Shown here piece by piece: positions 59,050 through 64,000 of a stretch of DNA of 64,000 bases; positions within the stretch are counted from its first letter, which is position 1; each line of letters starts with the position of its first letter. This DNA comes from Mauremys mutica (taxonomy: Eukaryota; Chordata; Testudines; Geoemydidae), in assembly GCF_020497125.1 (NCBI RefSeq), contig NC_059081.1, forward strand, positions 59,540,768 to 59,604,767, given 5' to 3'. A program made the translations under genes and the position numbers. The notes beneath the pieces were generated by a model. It searched no databases and was not told the DNA's origin. It saw nothing but the letters and a program-made list of their open reading frames with translations.

Positions 59050-60525
59050 CTGGAAGGGTCAGTGCTACAGTGACTTAAAGCTGTTTTTGTTTTCTTTATG
59101 CTACTGGAAGAAGAAAAAAATAATCCAAGCTCATCTTCAGCAGCTGAGAAAGTTTGTGACTTTCATGAGTACGTTACAACTAAGGCTCTGTTCTGACAGT
59201 CAAACCACAAAACAAAAACAAAATCCCCTCACCTCCGCCCAATGGTCCAAGACTATTTCCACCCAGCCGTCCCACCCTCAACTCCAAGTTTCAAAATGAG
59301 GGTTAAACTTTATTTTATTTTTTAAGTCTGTTATGGCCAGCTGCAATTTTACCTGGGCTGCTTGCAAATGGCATTGAGTCATTGACCAGTCTGAAAGCCA
59401 GTAGCTGTTGGTAGCCAGCTGGCAAATAAAACACCTATTGGTTACTGGCCATCCGATCACCAATGGGGCAGAAATCCTTGAGCCCTTACCAAAGTGCCCA
59501 CTGACTCTATTGAAGATGCTCAGGAAGATGCTCTAACTCAGGAAGCATGTTGGCGGGACTGAGTTAGAAACAGATTTTAATCTCTTATGGAAGCCAACAT
59601 AGTTTATGCACGCATGTCTGCACACACATGCTTGTACCCATCCGCTCCACATTGCAACCAGAAATATAAGTGGCCAGAGTCTTTTCCTTAAACCAGGGTA
59701 AACCAAGAGAAACTCCACTTAAGTCCAGAGTTACACCTGCCTGTGTGAGATTTTAACCCCTGCCACAGGCTTCTTATTGCTATTGCATTACTTCAGCCTG
59801 ATTTTAATGAAAAAAATACAACCTTAAAGATGGCACCATTCCAAATGCTTTAATACAGAAAAGGAAGAGGCCATTTTGCACTCGGTATAAAAAGCAGTGC
59901 TTATACACCCCCACCCATCGCATCTACATGTATGTTAGGGAGCGACATCACAAATGTATCTAGCTAGTTCCTATCCAGGATTGATGGGGTCCCAGAAGTA
60001 ACATCCAATCCTGGAACAAGAAAAATGTATCCATGTGGACACACAAATCTCCTTGTCTGCCTCACTCCACAATGACTGATGATAATGAAAAAGCTAATGA
60101 TGTTGTACTGGCCTGTCAGAAATGTTACCCATTCCAAGTGATTGGGTGAATAGGATTTTGCAAAGTTGTATCACCTGTTAAAGCTGCACATTTGGGACAG
60201 TGAAGACAGCAAAAGCAACCACTAGCTACTGGCAAGAACTCTAAAGGTTCAGAGGTTTGCACAGTTTGGAATTCATTTCCACCCAATACTACCTAGTAGT
60301 TAGAAAACAGTATTCGCTACAATTTCTATATTAATCATCTTGCAATTTTCAGAGACATTTTTGCAACACTTCATGACAGTCTCCATTTTGGCAGGGAAAA
60401 ACACAGCTTTCAGTGGCAAAGCTAACTTGGGCTTATGAAGTATGCTTGTGAAACGGGTGATCTTTTGTTGTTCTCTTATACATCATTAAAACCTCATTCA
60501 CAGGAGTTGCTCTCTTTATGCTGCG
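59050..60525. other. intergenic, no recognised element
   Basis: No gene or named repeat. Confidence 0.5.
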
Positions 60526-60526
60526 A

Positions 60527-61175
60527 TAATCACAGAATCACTAAGGTAAGGTTGGAAAGGACCTTGAGAGGTCGTCTACTCCATGCTGCTATGCTGAGGC
60601 AGGACAATATATACCTAGACCATCCCTGGCAGGAATCTGTCTAACCTGTTCTTAAAACTACCCAATGAGAGGGACTCCCTAACCTCCCTTGGTAACCTAT
60701 TCCAATACCTAACTATCCTTATAAATAGAAAGATTTTCCTAATATCTAACCTAACTCTTCCTTGCTGCAGATTTAGCTTTTATCTTGTCTATGGAGGGTA
60801 GGACAAGGAGCTGCATCCTCCCCCTTGTCATCTTTTCTCCAATCTAAACATGCCCAGTTTTTGAGTCTTTCCTCACAGGTCAGGTTTTCTAAACATTTTA
60901 TCATTATGGCCCTCTTCTGGACTCTCTCAAATGTGTCCATGTTTCTTAGTGTGTGGCAACCAAAACTGGGTACACTACTCCAGCTGAGGGCTCAGCAGTG
61001 CAGAGCAATTACTTCTCATGTCTTAGAACACTCCTTTTAATACACCCAAGAATATTAGTCATTTTTGCAACTGCATCACATCGTTGACTCAGTCAATTTA
61101 CTCAATTTACAGTTGACTCACTCAACTCCCAGACCCTTTTTTGCAGTACTACAGCCTGGCAGCATTTTCACCTGT
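60527..61175 (-). mobile_element. CR1 LINE, 5'-truncated
   Basis: Same arrangement as 16929-17985: tail AATCACAGAATCACTAAGG on +, then CTAACCTGTTCTTAAAACTA, TTCCTTGCTGCAGATTTAGC, AAACTGGGTACACTACTCCA and AATACACCCAAGAATATTAG. It is a separate, more diverged copy. Confidence 0.9.
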
Positions 61176-61508
61176 TACTCCACAGAAACTGATTATTACA
61201 TCATATTTACCAAAATGTTTATTCAGTGACATGATCTTATCAGTCCTCAGTCTTCTTGGTGGTTAAAATTCTGGGCTCAGGAAGATACAAACTATCCTTC
61301 AGCTGGGCACAGTCTCACATGAGTTATATGCTTAATGACCCTCCCCCGCCATTTCTATCGCTGGTCAGCAGTAAGGATGACACCTCAGCATAAAGAACAG
61401 ATCACCACCACTTGCACAAAAAGAATAACTCCATTAGCTTGTAGCAAAATTAGCTTGCTATCCTCTATGTGGACCAGCCACTAGGGGGTGTGGAAACAGT
61501 GTGCCACA

Positions 61509-61631
61509 TAGGGTGACCAGATGTCCTGATTTTATAAGGACAATCCCGATTTTTGGGTCTTTTTCTTATATAGGCTCCTATTACCTCCCACACCCGTCCA
61601 AATTTTTCACACTTGCTGTCTGGTCACCCTA
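61509..61631. mobile_element. TA-flanked MITE with GGGTGACCAGA ends, copy 2
   Basis: Begins TAGGGTGACCAGATGTCC and ends TGTCTGGTCACCCTA. Its interior is the reverse complement of copy 1 at 21134-21256 (AAAATTTGGACGGGTG equivalent, GGAGCCTATATAAGAAAAAG equivalent). Confidence 0.9.
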
Positions 61632-61639
61632 GTGCTGCA

Positions 61640-61790
61640 TGGGTTTTTAGGATGAAATTCACTGCTGTGTAAAGCTTGTGGCCCACGTAAGCATACATAA
61701 TCACATAGTCCCATTGACTTTAGTGAGGCTATTTGTGGAGTGAGATGCTATTCAGTGTTAGAAAGTATAGCAGAATTTGGCTCTATTTAA
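61640..61790. repeat. old fold-back repeat fragment
   Basis: AGTCCCATTGACTTTAGTGA and CAGAATTTGGCTCTATTTA belong to the CATTGACTTCAATGG family. Confidence 0.4.
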
Positions 61791-62399
61791 CCAAAGCAAT
61801 TGAACCACAAATCTAAAGAGCCCCAGACTACTATTAAATATGCCTCAAAAATATTAGATAAGATTTAAAATACTAGGTAAACACTGTAAGCTTTACCACT
61901 GATACATTTTGAACTTTTTTCTTCCCTCTACTGATTTGTCAATGTGCTGCCTAATGTTAAAACTAACTATCAAACTACAGCCCCTACAATTGGACAGTAT
62001 TTACCAAATCTTTACTTAAAATAATTAACAATAGCACAGCAACTTTTCCCCCCATCAAACTTTACTTAGGAATATGCAAAGCAGCAAGAATTATTTTCAT
62101 GTTCATCCTTCCTCTTGGTGCTGGCATTTTCTGTTTGTTACTTTATTGTATAACAAGTTTTGGTCTGTAGTGCGTATACTGGAGCTGACATCTATACGCC
62201 ACCTGGGCGTTTTACCTATCTGTCCCGTGGGAATGGGACACCAATATCTTGAGTGTTCACATACATGGCAATAGCCCGGAAAGTGGTACGGACTATTAGA
62301 ACTATCATAGCAACAGACAAGGGTAAGTGACTGGGCATAGTGGACCAGAGGCCATGTGGTAACAGAGGAAGAGTATGACTCAGTCATACAGGGGTGACA

Positions 62400-62620
62400 A
62401 CAATATCTTGTTTCTGTAGCACCCACCAACTGAACACCTCAGAATATTTTACAAATATTCAACAACATAAGTGTCTCTGGGCACCTGCCAGGGATGTACA
62501 TATTACTAAATGTTCAGAGGACACTGAGGAATGGAGGGACTTGCCCAAGGTCACTCAGCATGTCTGTGGACATAGAACTCAGATCTCCCTACTCACTAGA
62601 GTGTACGTTCTTGCTCTCTC
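62400..62620 (-). mobile_element. MIR-type SINE
   Basis: On + it reads GGACTTGCCCAAGGTCACTC and AGAACTCAGATCTCCCTACT, then ACTAGAGTGTACGTTCTTGC, the reverse complement of a MIR body. Confidence 0.75.
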
Positions 62621-63049
62621 TCTTCAGGATGCATTAAGGTCTAATGGAGAGTAAGGTAGGGAGAAGCTTGCAGCCATTTGCTTCTTCAAGTTCTGCCTCA
62701 TTCCCCCTCCCCACACTTAATACTTTTTACTACTGGGAAAGAAGTTAGTTGTCAAAATACAACAACTTTTAAAATAATGTACAATAGACATGACAAAAAC
62801 TAATGTTTTCAAGGATTTTTTTTAGTCTGACAAACAACTGGTATTTCTGATGTCTTTGCTAATAAGGAGGTTTTAGAGTGCTTGGTGTAGAAGTGGTGAA
62901 TTGTTCATGGCCCTTCCCTGGCCAACAGGCAGCAAGTTGGTGATCAAGACTTCAAAGAAGTACAAAGCATGAATATGAAAGACCACTCGAGTGCAGACCC
63001 TGCAAAGACTGAAGCATATAATTATCTATGCCTGTGTGTTTGTAGAATC

Positions 63050-63175
63050 GGGACAAGATTGAAAGCTCTTTGGGGCAGTGACTGGATTTTAGAATAGCTT
63101 TGTACAGCACCAAGCACAATAGGGGCTGAGTCTGGCTGGGGCCACTAGACAATACTATCATATCAAAACAATAAT
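63050..63175 (+). repeat. LINE/MIR-type 3' tail fragment
   Basis: GATTGAAAGCTCTTTGGGGC, TTGTACAGCACCAAGCACAA and TAGGGGCTGAGTCTGGC in the order of the tail family. Confidence 0.82.
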
Positions 63176-63409
63176 ATATTGGCTCATTAAAATTCTTAAT
63201 TAACTATTCTCACTCTATTTCCCTAGCACAACAAAATAAAGTTGCTTGAAGCGAGTCTTTCAATCCACGTGACTTTTGAAAGCCTTACTGAAAATATCAC
63301 CAGAAGTGGAGAGCCAGACTTTTCTATCTGGCTGGCATCCTTCTGATCTTAGGAGCCCTGACAAGAGAAATATAAGGCCTTGACTATCATCTGAGTACAT
63401 GGTCCAATA

Positions 63410-63590
63410 ACTTCTGATTTTGAATCCTGTCTAACGCACATTCCCTCTGTAGCTTTAGGCAAATTACTTAAGGTGTAGCTTCAGTTTCTACTTGCAAAAT
63501 ACAGATAATACTTACTTTGTGTGGGTGTTGTGAGAATTAATGAATGCTACATAATTGATTGATCTTAATAATGCTGGATCAATTAATGCT
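63410..63590 (+). mobile_element. MIR-type SINE fragment
   Basis: AGGCAAATTACTTAAGGTG, CAGATAATACTTACTTTG and GTTGTGAGAATTAATGAATG are diverged MIR 3' body motifs. Confidence 0.6.
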
Positions 63591-63594
63591 CTTT

Positions 63595-64000
63595 AGCGTC
63601 TGATTTTAATGTTTTGCAATGATTTTATTGCATTGTAGGATTTTATTTTTTAGCACTAGAAAATGATGTCACCATCTTAACATCAAATTATGACCCCTTA
63701 GTTATTTTAAACAGCAAATTACATTTTATTTTTCAGGAACTGAACACTGTTCAACACATCGACTATGCAAAAATATAGGTAAGAGCCCTTTTTAAAATAA
63801 CAGCTAATATTTCCATAAATTGTCTTAGGAGGGCTGTAAATATTTTTTTGTATCACAATACACTGGTTCTTGAAATGGAAACATGTCCTTCTTTACAATG
63901 GACATTGCAATTCATGCATCTTCCCAAAGGGTTTCCCAGTTCTGTTAGCTACTGACTCCTACAAAAGCCAAACTGGGAGGTACTAGGAAAGCCTCAGTCA
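63595..64000. other. intergenic to window end
   Basis: One acceptor/donor pair (see findings, 63737-63778) is the only structured signal. Confidence 0.4.

Noticed and set aside
1..64000. CD28 or ICOS exons
   Set aside because: I looked for a second MYPPPY-like or FDPPPF-like loop and for their tails. None was found, so the neighbours must lie outside the window.

Overview
This window is vertebrate nuclear DNA, very probably from a cryptodiran turtle. The evidence is a tortoise-type Pol III SINE (about 23138-23318, with a second degraded copy near 7037-7208), CR1 LINE tails of the turtle type, and many short TIR elements whose ends match repeats I know from turtle genomes. Gene density is very low and introns are present. 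I see no bacterial genes, CRISPR array or rRNA gene.

The only protein-coding gene I can support is CTLA4 on the + strand (start codon 34072, stop 37477-37479, four exons). It encodes a 204-residue inhibitory T-cell receptor: a short signal peptide, one IgV domain with the PPPY ligand loop, a cysteine stalk, one membrane segment and a short tail with a YVKM motif. A TATA-containing core promoter lies about 170 bp upstream of the start codon, and two AATAAA signals follow the stop. CD28 and ICOS, the usual flanking relatives, were not found, so this window is probably the interior of the CD28-CTLA4-ICOS interval.

Layout. 1-2.8 kb: palindromic hAT MITE, CR1, MIR-type SINE. 3.4-4.6 kb: a solo LTR with intact ends and target duplication. 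5-9 kb: LINE tail fragments, a SINE, a small hAT MITE. 11.1-12.2 kb: a multi-hairpin MITE followed by a frameshifted R2-type retrotransposon 3' end. 14.6-18 kb: MIR and a 1 kb CR1. 20-25 kb: TA-flanked MITE, a second solo LTR carrying a SINE, the start of an old LINE. 25.4-27.7 kb: a nest in which that LINE is split by two MITEs, one of which is split by a truncated endogenous retroviral LTR and by a hAT MITE, with a 92-bp duplication. 27.7-32.3 kb: GC-rich hAT MITEs, a 48-bp tandem repeat, a GC-rich retroelement fragment with its own TATA box, and a large palindromic MITE. 33.9-38.3 kb: CTLA4. 38.3-64 kb: mostly unique intergenic DNA with scattered hAT and other MITEs, an L2-type reverse transcriptase relic, CR1, MIR fragments and a short retroposon with a 12-bp target duplication.

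Most of the structure is layered transposable-element history around one immune gene. The points most worth a second look are the CTLA4 details (Leu in place of the first Met of MYPPPY, a shortened leader, an open exon-3-skipped frame for a soluble form) and the 25.4-27.7 kb nest, where the duplication around a half-missing provirus suggests either an unusual recombination or a haplotype-joining assembly error.
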